Source of the DNA: Phoenix dactylifera
Taxonomy: Eukaryota > Streptophyta > Magnoliopsida > Arecales > Arecaceae
Direction: 5' to 3'
Assembly (NCBI RefSeq): GCF_009389715.1
Contig: NC_052399.1
Coordinates: forward strand, 21,259,045-21,323,044
DNA length: 64,000 bases
Shown: piece after piece, positions 48,605-62,000 of the stretch
How positions within the stretch are numbered: position 1 is the stretch's first letter
Layout of the letters: each line of letters opens with the position of its first letter
Made by a program: the position numbers and the translations under genes
Notes under the pieces: model-generated
Databases searched by the model: none
Seen by the model: the letters and a program-made list of their open reading frames with translations, nothing else
What the model was told of the DNA's origin: nothing

Positions 48605-48900
48605 CTCACATACATGATTTTTTTTTTTTTGTGAAAAATAAGAAAAGGAAAAGAAAACCTCATCCGCGTAGGGGCTCCCACTGGACCCTTCTTCCATCCG
48701 AAAATATTCGATGCATGCTGCAAATTTTCGCATATCCTTTTCGATTCATAGACTTTTTTTACTGAGATCAACTTGAGTACGTTACTCTAGCGCCATCTCG
48801 ATACCAGCGGGCCAGTAAAGTTTCTACTGACCGCGTCCCGGCGTGGCCCGGAGATGATCTTGGACTTCACGGCGCGTACTGCGTCCACCAGTCCATTTAC
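48605..48900 (-). mobile_element. Diverged SINE copy related to the 22.1-22.5 kb element
   Basis: The stretch shares a chain of words with the 22.1-22.5 kb SINE in the same order and orientation: a T/A-rich tail, ACCTCA-CC, GTAG-GGCTCCCA-TGG-CCCTTCTTCCATC, GAAAATATTC, and CATCTC-ATACCAG-GG. The tRNA-like 5' part is poorly preserved. No target-site duplication was found. Confidence 0.6.
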
Positions 48901-51252
48901 GTCAACTCAGTAAATGTCTTAGCTGTCTGCGAGCAAACACGAAACAACTTCAGTAGCCCCCACGCCATTACAGACCAGACTGTAGTTTTGGAGGTCACAC
49001 CAGGAGAGGGCACTTTTTTATGTGACCTGCGGGCCCCACTACCTATAGAAGGCTGTTTTCTGTTTGTTACTCGTCTCCTCTGAGGGTATTCTTTTAAGTT
49101 GTTAGGCCTGAATATTTTTCTAAATATTAAATTTTATATAAATATTTTTTTAAATTAATATTATATATATTTTTGCTTATATATATCATTAGAAAATATT
49201 AATGTAAATTTGAATTTTTAGAAGAATATTAAATTTTTTTTTATATAATTTTTCAACTCAAGCACTCCTCCTCAAGAAAGACGTCAAAAAGGAGGGGCAA
49301 TTTCGTCTTTTCGTCTCAGAGGATCTATATATACGTATAGAGAGAGAGTCAGTGTGGAAGAGAGGGAGGGAGGAACCAAGACGTTGTAGCAGGCGTCTTC
49401 TTGCAATCAGGAAGACGGGAAGTCTTAGATGGAGAAGACGTGAAACACCATCCGTTGCTGCGAGCTCTGGAGAGCGCAGGAGAATCAAGAAGACGTGAAT
49501 TCCAGAACAAGAAGACGGTGGATGGAGGGCCGTTGTCCTTTGGAGCTTCGTCACCCAGGCCGACGCCCCTTGGAAAGAACCCCACATTCCAGGTCGGAGA
49601 ATTCCACCTCTTTCCATCTTCCCCGTTTCTTTTTCGCTCTCTTTCATCGGTGGGAGGTAAATTTATAATCTTGTCGAATTTATCGATGTCTTCGACAATT
49701 GTTGTGCTTTCTTGGTTGTGGTTTCCGGTAGGAAATTTCGATGTCACGAAGGGTCGAAAATTTTTCTTGCGCAATTGAGATTAGGGTTTTCATTCTTTGT
49801 TTTTCTTGGTTCTTGATGATAGTTCACATAATGTAATGTAGAAATTGGATTGGACGCTGCGAAACTTGAGATTTTTTTTAAAGAATCACGCTTCAGTTCA
49901 AGAATGTTTACTTCTTTTTTTCTTTAGTTTTTACGTAATGAATGCAAACTAGTGGTGAATGCTTTGGTCATTCATCCATCAGGAAAATTCAAAATCTCAG
50001 AGCTGAGAAAGATTAATTACAAAGAGGCTTCTATTTATTGAGTTCTTGCAATAGGGGCCGCTCTTGTTTCGGGTGGTCTCTCTTGCGTGCTGTAAATTTG
50101 AGATTGACCTTCTTGATTGTTTTTGGTGGTTTATGTAAGATATATCGTAAAAAGAATTGGGTATTCACCATGTTCAACATTTTTTCTTCAAAACGTTCAG
50201 AGTTGGATTTTTTGCGAGAAACTAAATGAATGTTGTCCTTATACAATTCAAGAATGTTAATCTTTGTCTGTTTTTCCGACAGTATTGTCTATCATTCCCA
50301 ACTTGTCTCCCATTTCTTTCCTTCTCTTTATTGACACAGTCCGGTGAAAATAATTGATGTCAATTGATTTTCTTTCTTCATGATACATGGTGGAGAACCA
50401 AAACTGAGTCGGCTAGTGCACTGATAAAAATTATGCTCTCTTTTCATGCTCATGACCTATCATGTTGGTGTTAATTTGCAGAAATGTAATTTATATATTT
50501 TCTCATCCTTTTTCTGGTTCTCCTCTGTTTGATAATCCTTGGCATTTAATATTGTTTAATTTTGGATCACATACACCTAAGAACCAACATGGATGTTGCT
50601 ATATTGGCAAAAATGGGGATGGCAGGTGGAGAATGTCCATGATTTCCACTATTCATCGTTAGACCAATAGTTTACTTGTGCAGTACCTATTCCTCTGAAG
50701 TAAGCACCTTTATTGCAAGTTCCATAACCTGAATATCCTGTCACAAGAGCTGATTTTATTCAATATGCATATCTTCGTGGTGAATCATGCAAAAAGACAT
50801 AATCCTCTGCTCCTTTCATTGCGACAGTTGATTCATTTGCTGAGTACATGTAAATGTTTGATTATCACAATACTCTAGATCATTATTTTAAAGAGAAATT
50901 GTCATTACATTTCTTAATTTTTTTGACAGGTTAGGCTGGAAATTTCTTTTTGATTGCTACTACTTCATATTTCTTTGTTTACCAGGGCACGTTATCCAAT
51001 TTCATTCCGGTGAGCATGCGGTGAGTATGCCCTAAAAAATACATGCGATGTTTTTCTTCACATTTTGCATCTACAAGTATTTATACCTATTTTTGCAAGG
51101 TCGGGTTCTAATCTTTCTAATCCTTTACAGGGGACAGACGCAGAAAGTTGTATTGTACATTTTGATTGCTTCTATCATGATGCTTGGTTACCAAAATTCA
51201 TGGTTCCCTGACTGATTCAATAGCTATTACCAGACAAATTAATGATTTCAGA

Positions 51253-51423
51253 CTCGTGTCAGGTAATAATTGGGTGCTCCGTATTCTGTATCAAAAACAT
51301 AACATCTGTTTCCACCTTATTTCTGTAGCATCCTTATGGTTTCAATGAGGATTGAGCAGACTTGTGTCAAATAATAATTGGATGCTCGTTTATTCAGTAT
51401 CAAACACATGACATCTGTTTTCA
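51253..51423 (+). repeat. Diverged direct repeat inside the ABCA pseudogene
   Basis: About 64 bases starting AGACTCGTGTCAGGTAATAA at 51251 recur, with about 15% change, at 51358 (AGACTTGTGTCAAATAATAA) to about 51423. It lies between the exon 4 and exon 6 remnants. Confidence 0.75.
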
Positions 51424-51613
51424 AGCAAGAATTGCTTATCTATATAGTTTTCTGATTAAAAGGGTGGATTATCCATCTAAGAACAGGTTCTTTTGCTCAA
51501 CTGGGTAAAGTTATCCCTCCTAGGCCATATTTTTCTGACTGGCATTGTCATATGAAACTTGAGTAGCTCAAGGAGATACAATGAAGTGTACAAGTCTCTT
51601 ATTTATTCTTTTG

Positions 51614-51663
51614 CGTGTGTGTGTGTGTGTTGGTGGTGGGGGGGGGGGGGGGGGGTGGTGGAC
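51614..51663 (+). repeat. (GT)n followed by a long G tract
   Basis: A GT run is followed by GGTGGTG, an uninterrupted run of about 19 G, then TGGTGG. Such tracts are slippage-prone and may form a G-quadruplex. The exact length should be treated with caution because homopolymers are error-prone in sequencing. Confidence 0.9.
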
Positions 51664-51895
51664 AAGGGAATTGAGAGAAAAACAGAAATGAAATTATCGC
51701 AGGTATTTGCTGTTTGGCCTTTGTCTTTCTCATCTACTGTTAGTTATCTATGAAGGTGGTTTTAGATCTGATTTGTTTTTAATTTTGCCTTTGCAGCTTA
51801 TGACTTCTTAAACTCCAATAAGAACAACATCATGCATGCGACCTACTATTGCAATGTTGTTTGTTCCACCTGCAATTAATTTGGTGAGCACACCC

Positions 51896-52560
51896 TTAGA
51901 AGTGAATCAGAATCATTCAAAATTTTCTTCTTAGGTTGTATTACCGTCTTCTTTTTCATACCAATGTTTCTTATTTATATCAGAATTCTTAGAGCTTTTG
52001 AGCAGGCAGATGGGCTATGACATCCAGTTTGATTCTTGGCTAAGGCATTGTAGAGTTGCGGATTCCATTGATTCTCTTGCTGCCTGCCACCCTTCCTCCT
52101 AATGAATGGCTAACCACTAGAGCCCAAAAGGCTTAAACTTTTACGGAAGGGGTCGGGTCTTAAACACCTCTTCTCGTGTACCGCTCGGACCATGCACCTG
52201 AAGGCATAAGTTAGTGAAGAATGACTCAAGATAACAAGTCAACAAAGATTCAAGCTAACCATCCAGAAAGAGCCAAGGAAAGGAAAGACTCCAGATAACG
52301 AACTAGTGATCGATATAAAGAAAAAACTTGTTTATTCTTGCTTGTGTGTTCTAAATGGTCATATAGCCTTCTTGAAATCCCGGCTCAGCTAATTGGTCAT
52401 ACGGACTCGTGCTTTGTAAACTTTCTTTAGATATTTAGTGATTTTTCTTCAGATTTTCAATACATGGGAGCTGCTTCACTGTATGTGCATTTCTTGTGCA
52501 AATACTCGAGCGAGGCCAAGCATGTCTCAACGCTGCAACTTAAATTGTTGGTAGCCCAAA
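51896..52560. other. Spacer between ABCA pseudogene and intact gene
   Basis: No gene was recognised. A stretch at about 52080-52230 with a GGCTTAAACTTTTACGG word and CTCTTCTCGTGTACCGCTCGG differs in style from its surroundings and may be a solo LTR or other retroelement remnant, but I could not find matching ends. Confidence 0.35.
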
Positions 52561-52564
52561 TGTT

Positions 52565-52730
52565 ATTCTTGTTCTTATTATTATTATTATTATCATTCTT
52601 CTTCTTCTTGTTAATATTATTAGTTATTATTGTTGTCTTTATTGTTGTTGCTGATGTTGTTGTTACTATTATTATTATCACTATTACTGCTACTGCTATT
52701 ATTATTATAACTATTATTATGAATATAGTA
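52565..52730 (+). repeat. Degenerate trinucleotide tract (TTA/TTC/TTG/ATT)n
   Basis: About 165 bases of T-rich trinucleotides produce long artificial open frames on both strands (Leu/Val/Ile-rich on +, Asn/Lys-rich on minus). It lies about 280 bp upstream of the intact ABCA start codon. Confidence 0.9.
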
Positions 52731-52935
52731 TATTATAGTTTTCTAAATATATATAAAATATATTTTATATTTTTGAGTCTTGACCATAATATTTTTTTTA
52801 CTTCGCTGTAAATGGCATATTGTGTTATTAATATCGTAAAAAAGCGACTCTGCGTTGGCCACTCCACCAAGTAAACGGGCGTTTTCGTCTTATTGTCCTT
52901 CTATCCGAAGACTCTCGTCAGCCTCGTCCTCCGCC

Positions 52936-52945
52936 TTATATATTT
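52936..52945 (+). promoter_or_regulatory. Probable TATA box of the intact ABCA gene
   Basis: TTATATATTT lies about 70 bases upstream of the ATG at 53008, the spacing expected for a short plant 5' leader. ATG triplets at 52956 and 52968 precede the chosen start; both are out of frame with it and would lie near or upstream of the inferred transcription start. Function is inferred from position and sequence only. Confidence 0.45.
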
Positions 52946-53007
52946 TAGCAGCTACGATGCACGGAGAATGAAATCATCGAACTCTCTGTCTTCTCCTCCT
53001 CGCTCCG

Positions 53008-56000
53008 ATGGAGGACTCGTCCTATGTGCCCGCGCGTTTCGTCACGGAAGCCGGTCCCGATGCGCTCCACAGAATGCAAAAGTCGATCGAGTCGTCCCGG
53101 GGCCCTGCGAGCTTCTTCACTCAGGCCGATGCTCTCCTCCGAAAAAATCTCATGTTCCAGGTCGGAGATCCCCGCATCTCTCTGTACGGTTGTACAATTC
53201 GATTTTTTTTCTTCTATTTTTTTTATCCCTTACTTTAGCCTCCTTCTCCCTCTTCTGTTTTCTTTGATCAGTGCTTCATCATTTCTTCGTTCTTTCGTTT
53301 TTTGATTTCTGGAAAATCATTTTGATCCATGATTCGGGGTTCCTGAGCGTTTCTTGCATGGTCTAGATTATGTCACAGGTTCTTGTTGGATGCTTGTTGA
53401 TGGCTCGCGCTAGTGTGAATAGAGATAAAATTCTGATAGCAGAATAGCCTTTTCAGTTCGAGATTGAGATCGACATGCTTGAGTTTACGTGGGAATTTAT
53501 GGCAGAATAAATATGTAAATTGCCATCAAAGAATGATCCTTTAATTCAAGACTCATTAATTTATTATGATGATATCTTTTTTAATCCCTGGCTTGGATAT
53601 TTCTTTTTTTTGTTTTTTCCCTCCCTCCTTCCTTTATGAGTTTGCGTATATCTTGTTTTTCCTCCTTTATGAATTTCATGCAGGCTAGTGGTGCATACAT
53701 TGAATCTTTTGCTGGCTTGAAATTTTGAAGCATTTCAGATATACTGGTGTCATATCCAACCATTCTCTTGGTTCTGGCGTTGGCAACAGATTCTAATTAT
53801 TTACTCAGGTTTCACCGTTTCAGGCATGCTTGTATTTTGATAATCTTTCTTACGTGATTCATATGCTTTAAATATTAGGGTCGGACATTGATTTTTCTTC
53901 GTTCTTGATACTGGTGCAGAAATTGTAAGTTCTTGTATTTGGGTTTGGATGTCACCGGTAAACTTTATTGTTTAGTTTCATGCTGAATTTGTTACAAAGA
54001 TCTTATTTGCTATTCCTGATTTGCAGAAGCGTAAATCCTGCACAAATATCTGCACCATTCTTTTCCCAGTTCTTATCTGTTTGCTAGTTGGTTCTTTGCA
54101 AAGTTGGGTTAACATCCAGTTGGTGAAGTATGGGCCCAAATGTGAGTGCTCCTGTGTCGAAACTGATGGGAATGGCACATGCAAGACAGACTCCTGTTCG
54201 CAGAACATGATGCCGGACCAGCTGTCCCCATGCCCAGTCCCCAGCCCTCCAAAATGGCCGCCTTTACTACAAGTTCCTAAGCCCAAATATCGTGCTACGA
54301 GAGATGACATTATTCCATTTACTGACCTTCCAGATAAGTCATGCAAGAGGACAAAATCATGCCCTGCTACTATACTTGTAACTGGTGGCAATCAGTCTTT
54401 TGCAAAAAGTAAGTTAATTTGTCAACAAAACAATGGAATTTTACTTTATATTTTTTGAGGAGTAATTGCTGCTGAGAAACTTAATCTTTTGATAGGTCTG
54501 ACAGACAATTTTTTTATGAAGAATTCTTCTTTAAATTTCTCAGAGTACCTGGGCACTTTTTTATCCAATTTCATTCTGGTGAGCTTACTTTTCGTGTATA
54601 TTTAATAGTTCTTCATGTTTTCTATGTTTTTTTTTCATATAATTATTAGCTATAGCACAATATTTTAATCCTTCTAATATTTGAGAGTCTCACAGGGAAC
54701 AGACTCACGACCTATGCAAACGCAATTTACTGAAGTTGCTTTCTTGCCTTTTGGATCCTTATATGTGGTTCAACCTATGTGTGCGCCGAATTCTACGCAT
54801 TTAGTTCCCTTTCAGGTAGCTGGTTCTCCTCTTGAGAAAGGTAAAGGACTCTTTCTTATCAGAAAATTCGCGCCTGAGTAGCATCAGCACTGACTATTTT
54901 CTAGGTTTCAGTTTGCCAGTTTCAAGGAACTAGTTTGATAATTAAATACTTTTCTTAATGGAGCATAACATTGCATTTTCTTTATGTGTTTGTCACTCCA
55001 CCTTTCCCTAGTAATATCAGCTGCTTCTCATTTTGGCTCGTAGGCATAGACAAAGGACACATTTCTTTTAAGAGCTTACAAGTCCTGATGCTCACTCAGC
55101 AAAGTTGAAATTTTATAATGCATTAGTAGTTTTGGCATTTAGCATTGAGCAATTTAGGGAAGTATGCAATAGCAATTATTTGTTGGTTTAGGTGCTGATC
55201 TCATGCTTGGTTACAACATGTATGGTTTGATGTCTGCTACAAAGCCATTATCAATTATATCAATGATTGCAACCACATGTCATATAAAAATCGAGTGCTT
55301 TGTTTATTTCGTAGTGGAAAACATTAGAATATTTATTCCCTCTTTTTTTTTTCCTTTTCTATACGAATACTATTTTTTAGTTCATTATTTATCCACAAGG
55401 CTTCAGTCTTAAAGTATTGATTTTCCGTTTTAAAAGAGCGCATACTTTTTATCTGTATCTATCATGACCGATGAAAACATTTACTAATGTCAAGAGCATG
55501 GTACGTCATACTCGTGCATACCTTATCGTATTGGTACCAAATTGAGACTCGGTACGGGAGGTGTACCGAGTCTTGGTATGCTGAACCAACCCCTATATTG
55601 TGCATACTAATACTGTACCAGCATGGTACTAGTACATAATCTGGTATCGAGATGGCCAACCTTGGTTGAGAGTATTACTTTGATTGATATTATGTCTTGA
55701 AACTTGAGGAGCTTGAGGAATTCGGTTGGGGTGAAGACTCTAAAGTCTTTTATGAGGGTTGATCCCAATATAAAGTTATAGAGACGAAAAAGTTTGTCAT
55801 CACAGGGTGCAGGCACATATATGCAAATTGCTTCAGGAATCAAGGAATGTACTGTGACCCTACAAGGCCTGCAGTACATGACAAAATCACCTACACCACA
55901 AGAAATGAGGGTTTGATTCCCACATAGACATTCTATAGAGACATAAAAGCTAATAATTTCAAGGAGTGTCATATATTTGTGGACTAATGCCATTTATGTA

Positions 56001-59000
56001 TCGACGTAGACTAATTCGTGAATGAAATAATACATTATGGTCCTAGAGAGCCTCTAATACATGATAATGTCACCAACAAAACTTGACATGAGTGAAGTTG
56101 TAACTTCATCTTCATTTTTTATTCTATTCAGCTAGCTAGTCTATACTGGTGCCTTCTAATTTTTTAATCTTTTAATCCTGGTATAGTAGTTGAATGTGTA
56201 CAAGGTTTACCATTATGGCGCAACAATTCATCAGTGATAAATGATGAGTTGTTTAAGGGTTACGAAAAAGGGAATGCAGAGAAAACTACTAATGAAATTC
56301 TTGCAGGTAGCTGTCATTCAGTTTTTTTTTTTTAAATTTATCTACTTCCGATTGGCGAATATAACTCTGACTTGTTTTTCCCATTGCAGCTTATGATTTC
56401 TTAAATTCTGATGAGAAAATCTTAAATGTGAATATCTGGTACAATTCAACCTACAAAACCTTGAACACCATTGGGGAGGAGCCTACAATGCTCCGTGTTC
56501 CACGGTCAATTAATGTGGTATGTACATGCTAAAATAATCAGGATATGTGATGTATGCTCCCTTTCTGCTGGCACCTAGAGGAGTACCATGTATTGGTACA
56601 ATGCCATTCCATAATACCACTAAGGTACTGGTATGTGGATACCAATACTGGTACTCCAACCCTTGCTTTGCAGATTAATATGGTACATCCCGATCATTTG
56701 TATGCTAACAGGCCTCCAGCGCATACCTTCAGTTCTTGAGAGGTGGTGCCAATATGCAGTTTGAATATGTTAAAGAAATGCCCAAATTGGGAATGCGGAT
56801 TATGATTGACCTATCTTCTTTAACTGGTGCACTATTTTATGTATGGGTTATGGAGCTTCTTTTTCCTGTAAGTATGATACTCCTTAAATTTGGAGACTGT
56901 GCTCTATGATTTATTCTCTGTATACTCTGTTTCTCATGAATTAAGAATAATGACATAGTTGTATAGACTGTGCTCTATGATTTATTCTCGGTATACTCTG
57001 TTTTTCATGAATTAAGAATAATGACATAGTTGTATATTTTGTGGTAAACTCTTGTAAATGAAACTTTTATTGATGTCTCATTGCTTACACTTAATTCTGT
57101 GATCACATTAGTCAACCTTAATAGAATTTTTCTGCCCTTGATTTTCTTATAAAAATGCAGATCATTTTGACATACCTAGTCTACGAGAAGCAATGGAAAC
57201 TAAGAATTATGATGAAAATGCATGGACTTGGGAACGGACCTTATTGGACGATATCTTATGCTTATTTTCTTCTTTTATCATCGGTTTATACATTATGTTT
57301 TGTGATGCTTGGTTCGATTACAGGTAAGACAATTTTTAAGCAATAGACATGCATCTGAAATCATCCTCTTCTGAGGTGAATATTTCCTTCTGTTCAGATT
57401 TAAAGATCTTCCAGTTGAATGACTACAGCATACAGTTCGTGTTCTATTTCGTTTACATAAACTTGCAGATTGCACTAGCATTTGTTGTTGCAATATTCTT
57501 TTCTGATGTGAAAACTGCTTCAGGTTAGACGCGCTAACTAGACGAAATTGATTACATATTTTCCTAACACTTCAGATAATTCATCCTTTCTTTATGTTGT
57601 GAATAACAAATTCACATATTATATGGAATCTGATGTTGCAGTAATAGCATATATATACGTATTCGGTTCTGGCCTGCTTGGAGAATATCTATTCCGGTAT
57701 TTTATTGAAGATACTTCCTTCTCAGGTTTGAGAATTTAATCAACTTCAAAGTGCTCACTTTGAGTATCTTGACATATTGTCCCTTCAAAATTAAGTCATC
57801 CTCTTTGTTTTAGTTGCTTTATTTGTAAACAATCTTTCAACAAGTTGTAATTATTATATATATTTGTTTCTGTTGTTTAAGGAGGTTGGATTCTAGTAAT
57901 GGAGATGATTCCTGCATTTTCCTTGTACCGTGGGATATACGAGTTTTCAAGTTATGCACTTCAGGCAAGTCATGTTGTTACTTCTGGCATGCAATGGAGA
58001 GATTTAGATGACAGACAAAATGGAATGAAAGATGTCTTGGTTATAATGATTGTGGAATGGCTACTATTGCTCCCAGTTGCATGTTATTTGGATCAGGTTG
58101 TCTCATTAGGAGATGGGGTTGGGAAAAGTACTCTGTTTTTTTTGCCATGCTACTGGAAGAAGCCTTCACGGTCTTTCTGCAAGCCCATTTTACAACAACA
58201 AAAATCTGAAGTTCTTGTAGATTTAGAGAAGCCTGATCTCTACCAAGAAGTAAGCTTTAGTACAATGTATTTTTTTAAATGTTGGTTATATGCTATATAT
58301 TTACATATATATACACACACACATATACATGTTTACATACATATATAGATATATGTATATACATACATACATATATATGTATATACATACATACATATAT
58401 ATGTATATATATACATATATATATATATGCGTGTGTGTGTGCGTGTGTGTGTGTGTGTATACATACATACATACACATATATATGTATGTGTGTGTGTAT
58501 AAAACAACAGCAGAAGTTATCTCCTACATTCGATCCTTTGGACTCATAGCTCTTGCAAAACTATAGATCAGATTTTATATAAGATAAGTTCTTATAACTA
58601 GCTATTGATCATTATCTAATGCCCGAGACAAAGATATAGATGGTTGGTGGGCCTCTGAACTAGTTGCTACGAATTTACACTTATCAAGTTATCACAGCCT
58701 GTTGCACTCTGGCATGTAAGGTTTCTGCAAGGGGCTGCCCTAGTGCTCCCAGGAAACTTTTACAAAAGGGGTTTTTACATGAATTGATCTCAAAATTGTT
58801 TCAATTTATTCAATTAATTATGGAGGAGCAAGAAATATACAACACAAAATTTTCTTAAGATAAATTTCAAAATAATTTCAATTGGTTCAGATATATGTTT
58901 TCTATAACTTGGGCCAGCTGCTTATATGGATTGTCTTGCCATAAATTTGTGAAGAGATGCATCTTTCTCCTTTTGATTTCTTTTGCAATTATCTTCAACT

Positions 59001-62000
59001 TCTAAAAAACTCTAGGCTGTTCTTAGTTAGTTTGGTCCCATTTATTCTCTCTATACAGTGCTTGGAAATTATGGTATTCAATCATAGATGCCAATTTTCT
59101 TTTGATTTAATCAATTTCAGAGACAGGTGGTTGAACAACTTCTACAAGAACCTAGTACTAGTCATGCAATCATATGTGATAATCTCAAAAAGGTCTATCC
59201 AGGAAGGGATGGAAACCCAGAGAAGCTTGCAGTTCGGGGATTATCTCTTGCCTTGCCTCGAGGAGGGTGTTTTGGCATGCTTGGTCCTAACGGTGCTGGA
59301 AAAACTTCTCTAATCAACATGGTAAGTAAGTTCACTCCCTGATAGTCTTAGCGAATTTGAGCAAGATGATCAAAACCTAGAAAGGTTTTCCTTATAAGGG
59401 AGCCCATTACATGGGTTTTAGATTTTAATTACATCAAAAGATCATGCCATGTTTTTGTGTTTCTTCAGATAAGTTGTGAATTTAGGAGATTGTCAGCCCC
59501 CCCTCCCCCACCAAAAGATATAAAAAAAAAAACAAAATTCCCCTCCATTTACTATTATTGTTAAGACTATCTTATTATCTTAGACAAATGATGCGTAAGC
59601 ATTTGTCTGCACCTTGTTTGTTTCCCATTTCTTCTAAATATATGTGGATTTAGTATTATGATGCAAAAAATGAAACCAATGCCTTAGATGGTATGAAGGA
59701 TAGTTAATCTATTTACAGATGATTGGGTTTATAAAGCCAACTTCCGGCACGGCATATGTTCATGGAATGGACATACAAACTGATATGGAAAAAATATACA
59801 CAGGATTGGGTGTATGCCCGCAGCATGAGTAAGTTTTTTTTTTCTCTCTTATTCTCCTGATCAACAAAGTTCAGTTGATGAATTATACAACATAGATTGA
59901 TGGAACCTCTGGTAAGATTCAATTATTTTCATCACGAATACCTTTTCTTTTTTTGTTTTTTGAACACTGCACTACAGCTTGTTATGGGAAACACTGACTG
60001 GCAGAGAGCACCTGTTATTTTATGGTCGACTAAAGAATCTAAAGGGTGCTGCATTGTCTCAGGTATTATCCAAATATTTTGCGTATTGCTCCACTTCCTT
60101 TTCTTCTGCACCTTTACTTCGGCAAGTGATTTACATGTGCAACTTTTCACTTAAGAAAATTCTTTTAGCTGCTGCAGAATATACAGTTATTGCCAATGTG
60201 CCTCCTTTCACTTCATTCGTCAAGAACTTAAGAACTGTACAAAGTCCATATATTTTACGTATTTATTTTTTGTATTCAACAGATCTGATCTGCTGCAACC
60301 ATGATAAGTTAATTTAGCCTATATGCCTCATGCATTGTAATGTTGTGTTTGAATGAACACTTTCTTGTGAAGTTGTGATGTGATAGAGATGGTAGAAAGG
60401 AGGTTTAGAAGCCTACATTACTAATTGTGATAAAAAGAAGTACATAGGTTTTGTTGAGGGTAATACCGCCTTGATGTGAGCTATGCTGCAGAAGAATTCA
60501 GAAAGCCAACCTGGAAAAACAAGAGAAAAAGAATAGTTTTTGATGATGCGGTCAATGTGATGGGTGTTTACCACACCATTCTGACCGAACAAACTTAAGG
60601 AGCATAAAGGTTTGGCCACTTTTTGTTAAAAAAGAAAAGAAATATTTTCAGAATTAGGTCGATGTCATGTCATTCTTAAGATTAAAACCCGAACAAATGT
60701 AACACAATTTTAACTGGTTTGCTGATTGAAGCATTGTTGATTTAGAAGATCATGGTTTGCATGAAGCTTAGTTTTTTGTTGTTTTCAGCATACAACAATG
60801 TGGTCCAAATTCTTTAACTACTCAGATCCCACCCCCCCCAAAAAAGTTCTCGAAATAATAGGAAAATTCTTGAACTAACCACAGCTTTCTTATTTGACTG
60901 AATATTTCTTAGAATAATTCTCAGGAAAACCAAATGGTTAAAAATTTCTTGTACACACTATGAACTTTTCCTTTTTCTTTTTCATTTTCTTTGGTCGAAT
61001 GATTCTCCAAATTATTTCCTGCTAATTAGACTACTCAAGAAATATTCAATTATTGATAGCATTTTTTTTTCTGGCTAGCAATTGATGACATTTTCATGCA
61101 TAAATCAGGAAGCTCATGGATAGCAAGTTTATGAGGTTATTGCTGTTGTTGTTTGTGGTAGTGTTTTCAGCGAGTAAACATATAAATATATCAATGTTTT
61201 ATTTTTTTAATATTTAGTTTTTTACATTTAAATTTTTTCCAATCTTTTGGTGAGTCTTCACTTATTCCTTTATTCTGAATTTTCATCATATGGAACTATT
61301 CCTGAATTCTGAACTTGTGACCATGATTATCAGAGGAAATACCAAATTGCGACTCTTTCTTGATGTTTTTCTTTGACACATTCAAGATAGGACCACTTCA
61401 GTATCGCAAAGTCCCAGTATCTCATATGAAATTGCTATTATTATTATTATTAACAATAAAAATTAGATTGCACCAAGTACTTCTAAATTAATGAACCTGA
61501 TGTGTTTCTATCTGTAGAGTAATATTCCTTGCTACAAACTAGATTCATGACACATCTCCCTCCCATGCCCCCTACCTCTTGAATTTTTAAATCATGATAA
61601 AACACCTCCACCACCCCATGGTTGCCACAATGAAAGGGTCCGCTTAGGTCATGGTCTGCTACAAAAATAGATCCACTCTAGTCTCTGCAAATTTTCAACT
61701 AGCTAATTCATTAATAAAAATTCATGCCTCTGGTACTAAATTAACCTTATCACAATTACTAAATAACCAAAAACCCGTACTCTGTTAATTTCCGAACTTC
61801 AGCTGCAGCATTTAAAGAGTTCTGTTGGATGTCAATGGTTGGGCCAAATTTATCGGTTGTCTTGGTGTTAGCCCTAGCATGATCTTAAACAGAGACTATG
61901 CCATAGAGCGCTGATGGTGTTGTTGTAAGCATCCTCGGCTTGGGAAAGAATGGTGTCCTTTGTAGCTGAGCTCCCTACAACAAGACTTTGTTAACAGGTT

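Larger units (their letters stand above)
49325..51895 (+). pseudogene. Decayed partial copy of the ABCA transporter gene
   Basis: Segments match the start of the intact gene at 53008-56517 in the same order and orientation. An exon 1 remnant ends at a conserved CATTCCAG donor context at 49590 (compare 53085-53160). A piece of exon 3 (about 50985-51010: GGCACGTTATCCAATTTCATTC) matches 54553-54577. The start of exon 4 lies at about 51131, and exon 6 at about 51798-51893 begins AYDFLNSNKNNI against [12 protein letters not shown] in the intact gene, then hits a stop. Exons 2 and 5 and everything after exon 6 were not found. No start codon aligns with the intact ATG. A CTATATATA word at 49325-49333 could be the old TATA box. 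This is most likely a tandem duplicate that lost its 3' two thirds. Confidence 0.75.

Noticed and set aside
49258-49774. Minus-strand frames of 129 and 141 residues
   Set aside because: Opposite to the ABCA pseudogene exon 1 and leader; no family resemblance.
52464-52811. Leu/Val/Ile-rich 115-residue frame resembling a membrane protein
   Set aside because: It is a translation of the degenerate T-rich trinucleotide tract; the antisense frame is equally open.
58279-58566. Tyr/Ile/His/Cys/Val-rich frames on both strands
   Set aside because: Translation of a TA/CA/GT microsatellite.
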